From NCBI RefSeq assembly GCF_026151205.1, contig NC_087072.1, forward strand, positions 21,728,103 through 21,792,102: 64,000 nt of DNA, given 5' to 3'. Of the stretch, positions 24,169 through 38,012 are shown piece by piece (position 1 is the stretch's first letter; each line of letters starts with the position of its first letter). The notes beneath the pieces were generated by a model. That model saw nothing but the letters and a program-made list of their open reading frames with translations, had not been told where the DNA came from and searched no databases. The position numbers and the translations under genes are program-made. Source of the DNA: Bolinopsis microptera (Eukaryota; Ctenophora; Tentaculata; Lobata; Bolinopsidae).

Positions 24169-24264
24169 GTATTGCACAGAGCTTGGTCTACATATTATAT
24201 ATTAAATTATTAACCATTCATTCTGTATGTGCACGAAAATTTATTTCAATCAAAAAAAAACCTT
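24169..24264 (+). mobile_element. short retroposed fragment with A-rich end
   Basis: Interrupts the left foldback arm (absent from the right arm). It starts GTATTGCACAGAGCTTGGTC and ends CAATCAAAAAAAAA, with CCTT on both sides as a possible short target duplication. About 75 bp recur at 35581-35660. Confidence 0.6.
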
Positions 24265-24679
24265 AAAACCTTTTTTATTCGATTTTGAAAATCTTGGACC
24301 TCATTTTTTGACGATTTTTCCAGGTCCAAGATTTTCAAAATCGAATGAAAAAGTTTCTAAGGCCTATCTCAAAATTCGGCTTGATTGATCTCTTTTAAAT
24401 GATCCCTAGAACATATCCTGAAAGTTTCAGGGCGATTGAAAATCGCTCACGCAATACAATTACACATAAGCGCTGAACTTTGACCAGCGATAATTTCGGC
24501 TAGGAACAATATTTTTCCATGGGACCAAAAGCAGCTGATAGATATCACTTCCCTCTGTCAGAAACAACTATAAAATCAATTTCGAGAGAATTTTTGGTGA
24601 AGACCCCCCCCCGGCCCCCTTAATTGGACTGTTGGTTAGTTAGGTTAAGATTGATGGTACAGAACATCCATGTACTGAA

Positions 24680-26798
24680 ATAACATAAGTTATGGAGCAA
24701 GGTGATCCGTAAAAATTGAGCTAGAAAGTTTTGCTATAAGAATCTGGGAATACTAGAAGCCAATAATATACTAACAAAGAGATGAAAAGCACTTGTCACA
24801 AAGGAGTGTACAGAAGAGACAAAAGGTGTTTAAAAATCCCAGCTTCATGGTAGGAATAGATACAAGCAATTAACCCCCTGGGCTGAACCTGGATAATATA
24901 TGGAGCTGGAATTCTTTCTTGTAACGCTGGAGAAATCAAATCCTTGGACGTCCCAAGAACCCGTAAACCTAATGATGTAGAATGGAGCTCATCATCCCAA
25001 GGAGAATGTTGATCGCTATATAAACGTCGCCGACACTTGTGGCCGTGGGCTCCAAGTATAGAGGAGTCGTAAAGAGAGAGTGAGAATGCACTCACCACCT
25101 ATGTATAAAGAGTAGAGACCCGAAACGATTGCTCTGAAGGACTACTTTGTATAAGACAAGATACTCTTAGGTGAAGAGATAGACAAAGATAAATGACCGA
25201 GAAAACACAACGCGAGAAATGACGCAAGGAGAAGATGGACAACAAAGTGATTCCCGACAGTTTCCAAGGCAGATGACTGGGTAAAGCAAATCCGATAACC
25301 TCTTGGAACTGGCCCCACTCAACAAGACTTGAAGAAGTAGACAGAAGGATTGTTGATAGCACCCAAGAACCAAGCACTTAGGGACTAACTATGGTAAAAT
25401 AGATGACAAACACCTGGCACTTCTCCACTCTGCAGACACTGCAGAAATCATTATGAGACAATAATCACATACTGAATGTGTGCCCAAAACTTTCACATAC
25501 AGAAATATAAGTGTCGGCATACAAAGTACAGCCGCATTGCACTGGAGTCTGTGCAAGGATACGGCTTCCTTCTCACGCAAGTAAAAAGTGTACAACACCG
25601 ACCGAGCAGAGAAGGTGTAGGGAGAACGAAAAAGTCAGAAGCTAATGTGGACTTTTCACACCAGTCAGACACGTTATCGAGCCACCATGCTGCAGACCGG
25701 ATCTTCTCCGTGGTAGACAAGTTAACCAACCGCAAGCAACCATCATCGACGTTGCAAGTCCCAGGAGATACCCGATCTTGGATAGAGAGCAAGATAAGAT
25801 TACTAGCTTATCAAGACCTAAAAAGAGATATAAGAAGAACAGGAATTTAACGAAAAGGTTACATTGTCCCAGTGGTGGTAGCGCTTTAGGAACTGTCGAC
25901 CATCAAACCTTTCGTACGCACCTCGATGCAGTCCACTGCAATGCTGAGCAACTCTTAATCTCAGAAGACAGCTCTGCCATTGGATCAGCCCAGAATACTC
26001 AGGATGGTCTGGCATCTAATTGAGTGTTTAATACACCGTAGCTCTTCTTTCAGTTTTAGTTTATTCTGTATCAACTGTATTATATACTTTTTGCCTGGTC
26101 TCCTTATCTCTTCCCTTGCTCCGCAAGTCCTGTCTCTTGGTTTTATACATTATACAACTTGTAACTCATATCAAGTACATATCGAAATTATTGTATTTAA
26201 TTAATATATAATACAGAATTTGAAATTACTCCCTAGATTTGTGTAAAGGATATTTTCGTCTGGACTTTGTTATATACAAATTGTACAGTTATTTTATCTT
26301 GTTTCTCTTCCCTTACTCTGCACGCCCTGTTTCTTGTAAAACCAATTTGTGTTTAGTATTTCGTATATTCTGTATTATTTGTGGATAATTTAGTGATTCA
26401 GTTTTCAGTTATTAGTATTATAGGTGTTTGCATGAATTGCTGTATTAAATACATTCTGTGTCCCAGGCTCTATGTCCCATCTCTTGCCCTGCAAGCCCTG
26501 TTTCTTGTTTATACAACATATTATAACTATTAATAAACTTTTTTTGAGTGTAGATTGTTTTTGAATATCTATTTTTTAATTCATATAATATACACTTTAT
26601 GATTGTTTCGCACATTTTTTCTTCCCTTGCATTGCAAGCCCTGGATCTCTGTTAAAAACATCCACTTTTGAGATACACACAGTCTCTACGACTTTATCCT
26701 CTTGGTGCCCTAGGGTCAGCTACTCCGGCCAGAGGAAAATTACCGGATTGGCCAAGGCTTTGCTCCTAGGCAGTCGAGACCTCTTATTGAACCCGATA
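24680..26798 (+). pseudogene. decayed non-LTR retrotransposon C-terminus with 3' UTR and TA-rich tail
   Basis: With frame changes the plus strand reads a familiar LINE C-terminal series: IYGAGILSCNAGEIKSLDV, RLEEVDRRIVDSTQEP, ETIIHILNVCPKLSHTE, then KYKCRHTKYSRIALESV, LQVPGDTRSWIESK, YQDLKRDIRR and GALGTVDHQTF, ending at a stop at 26023. The 3' UTR (26024-26798) contains four degenerate copies of TTCCCTTGC-x-GCAAGCCCTG (near 26112, 26307, 26474 and 26622) and ends in ATAATAATTAC. Frameshifts and stops make it non-functional. The exact clade is not assigned. Confidence 0.75.
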
Positions 26799-27409
26799 TA
26801 ATAATTACTTTGCTTATGTACTATGAATAGAACAAGACGTTTGTGGAAACAATGCATTATGATTTACTGCTAACTACCACCTGCCGTTGGGTTAAGTTAC
26901 GGTTCAAAAGACAGCTACATTCAGCTAAATGTGCAATAATGCTCAAAACATTATAGGAAGATTGTGAGGAGAGGGTTTTGAAATAATTGTTGAAAACGTT
27001 ACTTATTTATAAGATACATAAAACTCTTAGCTGATCATAAAGTCGAAATTTGTTGATGAGCACTGCGATCATGGCCCATAATTAGTGACTTGGCCGAAAT
27101 AGGAAAACTGAGTGAATGGATAAAAGCGAAGAATGGGAATATAGATAAAACATAACTATTTCAACTCCTTTTCTTGTTTCAATCATATACTCTGGATCTG
27201 GAATGATAAAAGTAATTATAGCAATAACTGCTACAATTGCAACTATTGCAGTTAGCTACCATAATTTGGATCATTTTTAGAGTTTGTTGAACCATCAGCT
27301 TGTTGTCAAAATGTTGAACAATCTAACCACTCAAATTCATTAGTAACGCACTAATACATATGTTAACCTCAGTTAACACTATCGGTTAAAACTATGTCTG
27401 TGGACTTAC
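26799..27409. repeat. 0.6-kb duplicated segment, copy 2
   Basis: Direct repeat of 22788-23403 (see that entry). It follows the TA-rich tail of the LINE remnant at 24680-26798. Confidence 0.88.
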
Positions 27410-29084
<1,675 letters not shown>

Positions 29085-29365
29085 TTTTAAGTCTGAATCT
29101 GTTAAGCAAAACTCAAGCCAAAACTAACCATATACTGGTGCTACTTAATGATCATTAAGTTTGGATACTCATCAGATACAAAGCACAGGAGTTTAACACG
29201 ATTATGTAATAGCTTAATGATGTCAAATAAAGGAACACTCACTCATGCATGTACAAACGCATACATATAGTCAACAAAACGCAACAACTAGAACAAATTA
29301 ACTTAACTTCTTTTGACGTTTATTTTTTCTTCACACCACAAAAAATAAACATAAACTCCACACTA

Positions 29366-30211
29366 CAGGGTGTTCAAGAAAAATTCGACCAAGCGATAAG
29401 AGTTAAACTTTATTTGAGGAGGGTGTGGCAGCCTGGATGACGTGTTTCACAAATTGTCCAATATCAGGCTCATGTTATTGGAGGCGTAGACCCCTGAGAT
29501 ACAGGTGATCAGATCTGTGAAGATTAATTTTTGATGTGATCAATGGGTGGAATTTGACTTAAAAATTTGACCTAAAAATTTGACTTAAAAATGAACTAAA
29601 TCTAGGGTATTTGACAGACTTATAAATGGGCTGCAGTTCACATGACTACTGAACTGATCTGTACATAAATACATAATAGATATAGATTAGAATAGAAGTA
29701 ATAATAATCTCTAAGAAATCTCTGAATAATTCTAGGATCACATATGTATAATGGGACGGGACCCCTTGCCAAACGGGTGGTTCTCGTATTAGAGCAGCTC
29801 AGGTGAGACAAGCGTGTCAGTGTCATGTAATGGAAGCAATACGAGATGCCAAATCGAAATTGAGTTGTTGAGTTGTTAATAAATGACCGTGATCTTGTGT
29901 ATACAATATACATACTGAAAGCTGAGGTCAAATTAACCATTTCGATTCAACATGCAGCAGAGATGTTGTTTGATTAACAGATCACTGCAGCCACCCGATT
30001 TGAGAGTCGTTTCTGTATCAGATTCTGTATAAAATGCACTTAAATTTAAACAGTGACATGTGCTCCGAAGCAAATCCAAGATTCATGATTGATTTTGTAT
30101 ACAGATTCTGGAGCGCAATAGCACATAACTTACTGAGTTTTAAGTTGATAGGTTAAAGCTCAGGCGGGTTATTAGCAAAAATCACTTAGTCACGTTTTTT
30201 GGGACACCCTG
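29366..30211. mobile_element. mariner-type MITE, TA target
   Basis: Begins CAGGGTGTTC and ends GGACACCCTG, each flanked by TA (29364-29365 and 30212-30213). CAGGGTG ends next to TA are typical of Tc1/mariner elements. No transposase frame of useful length. The right end resembles 63000-63293. Confidence 0.68.
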
Positions 30212-30213
30212 TA

Positions 30214-31596
30214 GTAAATACAACTTAGAAGCGTGTAATAAAGATATATGCATTTTAAACACTAATCTAACTGAATAATTTCATGTGTATAACATCATGG
30301 AGCTAGTGAATGCTGTAAAGGATTATACAACATTTGTATTGTACAGTTGGTAGTATAGCATTCTGTTTCCAATAAGTTTAAATAGAATTGAAGTTAGTTC
30401 GCTAAATGAAGTCCCATACAAAGTAACTACAACTCATTCATTACAACCCGTGATTATTAAACGAAAAATAAATGTTAAACATGATTTATAATTTAAAAAC
30501 TGTAAACCACCAACTGAATTATCGCTTAAATTTAAATAAGTATCAAATCAAAAACCATCATGTGCCGTTAAGCAGCAGGGCGCGGCTCACCTGGGCCACA
30601 GCAAATCGGCGAAAATGGGTTCGAAAAATCCAATATTGGCACTCGAGTCCTTGATCTTTCCGATAGTTCACTGGGCCTTTTGAGCTGCCGTCCTTCAGCT
30701 TCTGTCAACTGAAATTACTACTTATCCAAGTTGAGCAATCAGCCGATGCGCGGCTTTTATGGTTATATATGATTATATGTTTAATCTGTAATAAAGATCA
30801 AAATTCAAATTTGTATTCCTTTAAAAAAATTTGTATTCCTTACATTTCCAGATTGCTGATACTTGCACTGTGAATTGAATTATAAAATGTTGTAATACAA
30901 ACAACCACTGCACTGGAAGAAAAGAGTATGCAAATGCAATAGCCAATATGTAACAGATTCAAATAGCTCGAGTTTAATGGTAATTACCTATTATTATTGG
31001 AGTTTGTGATCCATGTGATTTAAATTTCCGTGGTTATATATATTTTGTTGATTATAATGTTATGATAGTATAATTTATTGTAAATTTGTGGTATTTAAGT
31101 ATTGTGTAACGGGATGAAAGTGCTTTAACCAGGTGTAGCCAGTCCACACCCTGGCACCATAATATGAAGCACTTGTTTTAATTCTAAATGAAAAGCTCGA
31201 GAATGTTATATTTCCATCCATGCCATCTATGCTGCTTCAATAGATACAAGTTAAAACACAAAAACAATGACAGAGCAGAAAATGTACCCATCAACCTTCA
31301 AATGTTGATCATTATCATGATTATTAAAACGGATTAAAAGCAGACTAAAACGGAATATATTCCTTGTTCAAAGAGAATACAATCAAGATAAGTCATTTTG
31401 TCAAGATGACTTTAACGGGTTTTACGTCTAGGAAGATGGGTTTTATGATTCTATTGCATCAAGCAGATTATTGCTTCCACAACTCTGGGACCTAACCACT
31501 GGTTTTCTAGTCATCCATTATGTGGAACAAGTCCATTGTCCAAACTAACAGATACAAATTTAAAGCCAATTCAGTTGACATTTACTCAATCACTAG
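30214..31596. other. AT-rich stretch
   Basis: No gene recognised. A short direct duplication of AAATTTGTATTCCTT occurs at 30806-30842. Confidence 0.45.
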
Positions 31597-31840
31597 CAGT
31601 GGCGTAACGTTGCCTGTTGGCGCCCCCGCCGAAAAATGCGCCCCCCTGTTGGCGCCCCTCCCCTTTTGGCGCCCCTCCCTAAAATTGAACAAATTAGGTG
31701 ATTTTAGAGGATACGCCGGTAAAATCTTTAAAAAAGTGTGTTTCTAAAGCAAAACGCCGTTTTGCTAGTACCTCAGTTAAGTTTTTCAAAATTGTCCCAC
31801 ATTCAAACGACGATTTTGCGCCCCCTCAGATGGCGCCCCC
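31597..31840. mobile_element. truncated copy of the hAT MITE
   Basis: Starts with the intact terminus CAGTGGCGTAACGTTGCC and runs in the opposite orientation to the copy at 23802-24089, sharing GTGATTTTAGAGGATACGCC and AAATTGTCCCACATTCAAAC. The far terminus is missing, so the right end is broken near 31840. Confidence 0.85.
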
Positions 31841-32155
31841 AAAGAGACAATTCCAGGTCACAGGTAAAGCAATATAAGTTGTACAGTTTCAACCAGACGT
31901 TAGAAGAATTATTAGCTATGCCAGGACATCATACAACAAAGATAAGAGCAGAGGCGGCTCGTGGGAGCTGGCTGGCAGTTGTGTTGGGTGTCCAATCAAC
32001 GGACTCAGGGGGATGGCCCTAAATGCTGACTGCTGTTCGCCGATGACTGCATACAATACCACAGCAGAAAGTTAATTAATCAACTAAATTATTCTAACGT
32101 ACATTACAGTTACACACAGGGCCTCATCTTATTATGTATAAAGCGAGACGATATA

Positions 32156-33089
32156 CAGGGTGAGTTGAAAATAGTGTGTGGAAAGTAAAAATCGATAATT
32201 TTTTTTATGAAGGAGCAAATTTTGAAAGGTGAATTGCTATCAGTTCATAAACTTCTCTATCAGAAACAACTACCTTACAAGACATATTTATAACGTACGA
32301 AATGCGACGGTTTTCCCGAAATTTCGCCATATTTTCGGACCGCCAAAATTTCGGTCGTCGTAATAGAATCCGTCGCATTATTTTTAGCTCATTCCAATAA
32401 TTGTGGCTTCATCGATTCATTTTGTTCTTGAAAAGTTAGTGATATGATGGTGGGACAAATAAACACAATATTCCATGATGAATTTAATGTCAAGTAATAC
32501 GCTTATCCGAGAATCTTACTCCTTGGAGTACACTGGAGAACAGCGAGAAACTGAAAGAGTCGAGCCGGACCCCTTAAGTATAGAGGAAGATGAAGAAATC
32601 GATTTATAAGTTTCATTTTGTTTCAACATGATTTTACCGATTTTTAGAAAATTTTGAATTTCCTTTGTGTCAGAAAACAAAATGATGAAAAATACCCTTA
32701 TTTTCTGTGACGTCCGAAATGTGACGGTTTTTGTTCAATTTCGCCATATTTTCGGACCGCCAAAATTTCGGTCGTCGCAAATTGGTCCGCCACAAAAAAG
32801 TCTTGTAAGGTAACTAAAAAGTCGATTTTGAGAAAATTTCCATGAAGACCCCCCTGCCCCCATAATACAGTCAAGTCGGCCATAGACAATTGTCTTACAC
32901 GTTATCAATATGTCCTAGCTAATAAAGGACGATGGGTTGAGCAAATTATTAGTTATTAAGTATTTTAATTGTATTATTATAAAAAGTATATATTTTCATT
33001 ACCTAAATATGCAAAAATTAAGTGGAAATTTCATTTGTCAAAAAAATTAGAGCCATTTACTTTCCACACACTATTTTCAACTCACCCTG
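32156..33089. mobile_element. mariner-type MITE with nested repeats, TA target
   Basis: CAGGGTGAGTTGAAAATAGT and its inverse at the right end form terminal inverted repeats of about 40 bp including the flanking TATA. The interior holds two direct copies of a block with CGAAATTTCGCCATATTTTC and GGACCGCCAAAATTTCGGTC (about 32309-32360 and 32737-32782), and a GAAGACCCCCCTGCCCCC end related to the foldback family. Confidence 0.8.
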
Positions 33090-33096
33090 TATATCT

Positions 33097-33382
33097 GTGC
33101 CATTTTACTTGTTACTGACACCACGGCATCAACTTTAACGCGACTTTCTGCAAAAACCGTAAAAGATATGCAACTGAAACTTTTTTGGCTGGATCAAATG
33201 CTTTGATGGCCTCCAAATCAGCATGGAAAAATAAAAAATTGGCCAAGGAATAATGATTTTAGAGCCGAAAATTTGGATCCCCAAGTGGTGTCAAAAACGC
33301 CAATTAAATAGGTAATAATTATTTTAGTATCTTGAGTCTTGACACCGTTTAGGGTTATATTATACGGGTTCCTGCTAGTGTA
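33097..33382 (+). repeat. 285-bp dispersed repeat, copy 1
   Basis: Matches 63303-63585 in inverted orientation, from CTGTGCCATTTTACTTGTTA to CGGGTTCCTGCTAGT. Both copies adjoin a mariner-like CACCCTGTA end. No coding capacity seen. Confidence 0.82.
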
Positions 33383-35114
33383 TGTAATGTGTCACAGGCG
33401 ACAGCAAACAAAAACGGAAACTTATAAAATTGGTGAAATAGGACACCACATGTGTATGACGCCTGGACGCCCTCAATAGCCGCCTCTGGACAAGAGTGTG
33501 CCTCCCAAGAACAGTCCTCTTGTCATCGAGGAACATCGAAGGGGACAAGGTGGACAAGCAATAACCTTATAAAAGTAAAATTTATTCAAACAATTTACAC
33601 ATAATTGTCACAATGACCCTACATAAAAACAACCCTTCAAAAAATCAATATATTCCCTCAAATATTGGGAGAAACATTTGAAAATCACCCTTGGCGTTGT
33701 GGCTCCAAATTCAAATCTAAACTATTTATATTAACAAAGTTCTTTCTCGCACCTCTGTCTCCCCGTAGACAAGCAATAACCTATCATTTGTCAACCTTGT
33801 TCCAAGGATAGACGACCAACACGGCCAAGTGGATGGTATCAAAATATTTTAACAGAGTATTATACAGTTTAGCGTACGAAGAACAAACATAGTTCACATG
33901 ATCTGAGAAGTGTACAAATTTTGAAAAGTTAGTCGTAGCGCTCGATCCTCATTTCACATTGCAAAATGGCGCGCATAATATAAAAATGAAATTTTAATTC
34001 CGTCAGTGTTTTTATGTTACTCAGCCTGCAACATGCAAAGTGCAGGACTGAGGACTATGGATCGATTTTCTATTTTCAACGTATTACAATTTATATCTAA
34101 GGGCTCTTACCATTACTAATTTGCTCGCCCAAACATTTCACGTGACTTTGGTTTTTATGGTTTTGCAGCCTACCAAACGGTTTTACACAAACCCTAATCC
34201 TAACCCAGAAAACCTAACCGTTAGGGGCCGAACCCACTGCGAGCTCTTAATTGTCGCGGTACCTAAATGACTGTACTTTTTCAGGATCAAGTCAAAGTCA
34301 GGCCTGCAGCGACGAGCCCCTTTCTTTCGGATTGTGAAGTGTAATGTTAATGTTTAATGTAGCTGTTTAACGTCGAAAATTGTTAGTTTGTAATTGTTTT
34401 TGAGAAGCAAAATAATTAATCTGAGAAGTGTTTCCAGTTTTATAAAGCTCAGGCATGGGCACCGTATTGTTTATTTAGTTATATTTTATACAATATCTTT
34501 GACCTTTGTCGCATTAAGTTGTAGTACTACTACTAGTAGCGGGGTAGTACTAGTAAATAATGAATACTGTGTTTCGTTTATTCTATAAGTATATAAATAT
34601 TGCATTGTGTATCTTTGTCGCATAGTACATAGTATAAGTTGATCAGTAGCGAGGTAGTTGATACTGTTTCGTGATGTATTTTGATCGTACAATCTTAATT
34701 ATTCGTATTATTATACCGCAATTCCTGTATTTTATCGTCTAAAAGTGAACAATACCAAATTAAAATAAACAAGAGGCATTTATAGCCTTCAATAAGTATA
34801 AATAATCGCACACGATGTACGTGCACACGGGGTTAAATACGACGCAATTGTCAGCACTGCGCGCGCGCACACGTACCATCTTATGTGTGCTGATCTGTAT
34901 GTGCCTATCCTACTTGTGAAACAAGCGCGTCACGCAGTACGCGTAGGCACATGGCTATGTGAATGCTAGCTTGGCGCTGACAATATATCGAATGTAACAA
35001 TATTATATTTCCTAAATGTTACTAGAGCAGGGCGAGGTTAATCTTTATAAGGAAAACAAGTTTTAAATTTTGGTATTTATTAAAAACAATCAAAACATAT
35101 CCTATCATAGAAAT
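33383..35114. other. intergenic stretch
   Basis: No gene recognised. An alternating GCGCGCGC patch lies near 34858-34868. Confidence 0.45.
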
Positions 35115-35167
35115 AAAGCCGTTATAATTCCATGTAACCTCCGGTTACATGGCATTATAACGGCTTT
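35115..35167. repeat. 25-bp-arm hairpin
   Basis: Arms 35115-35139 and 35143-35167 pair with one mismatch and a 3-nt loop (TCC). The arm starts AAAGCCGTTATAAT and ends CATGTAACC. No gene context. Confidence 0.85.
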
Positions 35168-35580
35168 CTAAATGTACTGTTTGCTGGGTAAACTCCAAGC
35201 CCCTGATCAATGCACTATTAGGCTGCTATTATAAATTGATTGTAATAAACACTTAATATCCATTACTCGAGCAGTGATGACAGTGATTGAGCTGCATATT
35301 AATGGCATCCCAATAAAACAACTAATTAAACACTGAAACTAATTTCGAGTGGGATTTCATAAACAAAATACTAGTTTGTATAATTCATACCAAGAAAATA
35401 TTCAAAAAATGAAACAGTATTTGTGGTCGAATTTACCGTATTACATTATGCCTTCTTGCAAATATGTACTATTGGTATTCGATTTCTGATTATTTCTCTA
35501 GGAATATGATTATTATATCTCAATTTGGCTTTAGATAGGGTGCCCCGCTAAAAGAACTGGATTCTTCCAGGAAGCATCCC

Positions 35581-35660
35581 GTGCACAGAGCTTGGTCTAC
35601 ATATATATTAAATTATTAACCATTCATTCTGTATGTGCACGAAAATTTATTTCAATTCAA
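35581..35660 (+). repeat. second copy of the 24.17-kb retroposed fragment
   Basis: Shares GCACAGAGCTTGGTCTACAT and CATTCTGTATGTGCACGAAA with 24174-24252. Here it continues into further sequence instead of a poly-A, so this may be closer to the parent element. Confidence 0.7.
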
Positions 35661-36469
35661 TTTGTGTGGAGAGGCACACCTCAAACCATAAACAAGCTTA
35701 TCTTTGGATTTGAGAGTGACCTGTGCTTAAAACCCCTCATCCATCCACTACGTCAATATGCTTATTATAAAAATATAGAAAGATATAATAATCTAAAATT
35801 ACTTATTGGTCTAGTTTGGTGACACAAGAGAGCCCAGTTGAGTTTGAGTAATTAGGTTGAAGTTTTAAATCATAATTTAATTGAAAGGTTAGCCATGTTT
35901 CATAGCAGAGTGAAATATTATGTGTGCAGAGACGTACCAGATGTAGAATTTTAGATATAATATAAATTAGTAACCATTTGTCTCACATCACGATACTTTG
36001 GAGTACACATTTGTCATGCTTGCTTCAAGCTTTGCTTCAAAAATAAATCCTTGCTATGCAAAAATATGATATGCAGGGTTGGCATAGTAAATCAACACAA
36101 TACTTTGTGACTATTTGGCACAAAGTGACCGTGCACTTTTAAATTTGTGCGCGCCAGGCGAAAAGTGGCATGCAACGTATGTCAAGGACCGTACCCCAGG
36201 CTATTATGTTCGAATAAAGATTCGGCGGAATGACAGGCTGAGCGCCGCCCAGTAAGGCTCACAGTACACAGCATGGCCTCAGCTTGCTAGTTTATGCTAT
36301 TTATATTGCTCGCTCCTGTCACGTTGTCAGTTCTGTTAGTACCGTAGTTAAGTTTTTAAGATCCCCCCTCCCCCCCCCCCAATTTACATAAATTAGTCAA
36401 ATTAGTTGATTGACGATGTAAACCCTTTCAAATCGTTGATCTGCAATCATCTCGAATGCTAGTTTGCGC

Positions 36470-36625
36470 GGCGCGTCAAAGCAGCGAAGTCTCCAAACAA
36501 ATTAAGTGATTTTAGAGGAAATGCTGGCAAAATCTTTTAAAAATGTGTTTCTTGATCAAAACGTGATGTTTTGCTTCTTTTTTTTGAGTTTTTTAAAATT
36601 GTCCCAGATTCAATTTAGCAATTAT
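36470..36625. mobile_element. diverged hAT MITE interior
   Basis: Resembles the interior of the MITE at 31597-31840 (AAGTGATTTTAGAGGAAATG, then AATTGTCCCAGATTCAATTT) with many changes. No termini preserved. Confidence 0.55.
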
Positions 36626-36639
36626 TTTGATTTAATTTG

Positions 36640-37060
36640 GCCAAAGTGTTATTTGTTAACGTTTTCTCCAGTTTCTGTTTTTTATAATCTTGACAGGCTG
36701 TCAATCCATTTTGATTTTGAAAATGACTGTCTTCACATAGAAGAATCCAAATCTCAGAAATACTTAGTATAGGTCTCATGATAGACAACTTATTAAACAT
36801 TCAGGACCATATTGATTATGTGAAATCTTAAGTTGCTAAAAGAATAGGAGCATTATATAAGTCTAAAATGTCCTTCCACTGAAATATAGAAAAATGTTTG
36901 TAAATGCTCTTATGCTCCCTCAATATTATTAGCTGGATATTATATGGTGTAGGGTTGCCAAAACCAAACTTAATTCTTTAGATATTTTGTACAAAAAAGT
37001 AGCAAAAATTGCTCTCAATGTTAAATGGCGTGAACCATCAGTAAATGTGAATCGAGATAT
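36640..37060 (+). pseudogene. decayed LINE RT C-terminal region
   Basis: With several frame changes the plus strand resembles the region after the RT active site of CR1/jockey-like LINEs: SKSQKYLV (for KYLGV), IGALYKSK-like, then AKTKLNSLDILYKKVAKIAL- and NVKWREPSVNV-like. Many stops. Confidence 0.5.
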
Positions 37061-37158
37061 GAAATAAGTAAAACAAAATTTAAGTAAAACAAAATTTAAA
37101 TTTTATTGCCATTACAATGAATAATTATATCATAATAAATATACGTAGACATCCGATA

Positions 37159-37615
37159 AGGGGTCGTTCACATATTACGTAATCAATATTTTAGCAATTT
37201 TTACCCCCCTCCCGTCCCCCCTTCCGTAATCAACCGTAATCAAGACCCAACCCCCCACCCCTCCTGACAGCAATATTACGTAATCATGGCCTGACCCCCC
37301 CCCCCCCCCCCCCCTTGACTTTTTTCCTAGAAAACACTTTTCTCCACGTTTCATCATTGTTATGATATCCGGTCAAGCACTACTTACTATTTAAATAGCC
37401 GTATATTCGATCAATTTCTAAATTTTATCACTATCAGAGTGAAATTGAGTGGAATTTGAATTAAAATATTGTCAAATTGTTATTATTCTAGAGGGTAAAA
37501 AGAAAATTTTGATTACGTAATCAACGGCCAAAACCCCCCTCCCCGTAATCAATTGTAAGCATTTGGAAACCCCCCCTCCCCCCTCGGCTGATTACATAAT
37601 ATGTGAACGACCCCT
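37159..37615. mobile_element. short TIR element (MITE), 457 bp
   Basis: Starts AGGGGTCGTTCACATATTAC and ends with the inverse (one mismatch in the TIR). The interior is rich in C runs and repeats the palindrome ATTACGTAAT several times. No clear target duplication. Confidence 0.75.
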
Positions 37616-38012
37616 CATAAACTTGTTACATTCAGTACAACCCAAGATGTCAGCCGACTAACAAAATTTTTTTTAAAAAGCTAGCATGTTCATAATTTTT
37701 CTAACGAGCATACTTAGGCTGTACGGAAATAGCTTTAATTCTACGTCATATTAAAAACTTTACATCATTTTTGCGATACAAAAATAAATTTTAAAATAAA
37801 TAACTCTTTTGCTGCTTAGGCGCGGCACCGCGCTTGACCCACATGCTATACAGCGTGTAGCAACACAGCGCTGAAAACAGAAAATGAAGAAGCTATAACA
37901 TATAAGCGGAGCGCCGCGCCTAAACCTAAAACCATAAACTTTAAATATTGTCAATCTAGGTAAACTATAGGTAAAAATATAATATTAATCATAAGCTAAA
38001 ATGTACTAATCT

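Larger units (their letters stand above)
23543..24621. mobile_element. foldback element with long inverted arms
   Basis: The right arm (about 24323-24621) is the reverse complement of the left arm, starting from AAGGGGCCGGGG and TTCTCTCGAAATTGATTT and meeting at the centre (TCCAAGATTTTCAAAATCGA). The left arm is lengthened by a hAT MITE (23802-24089) and a short poly-A-ended insertion (about 24169-24264). No coding capacity. Single-arm relatives occur at 20461 and 62785. Confidence 0.85.
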
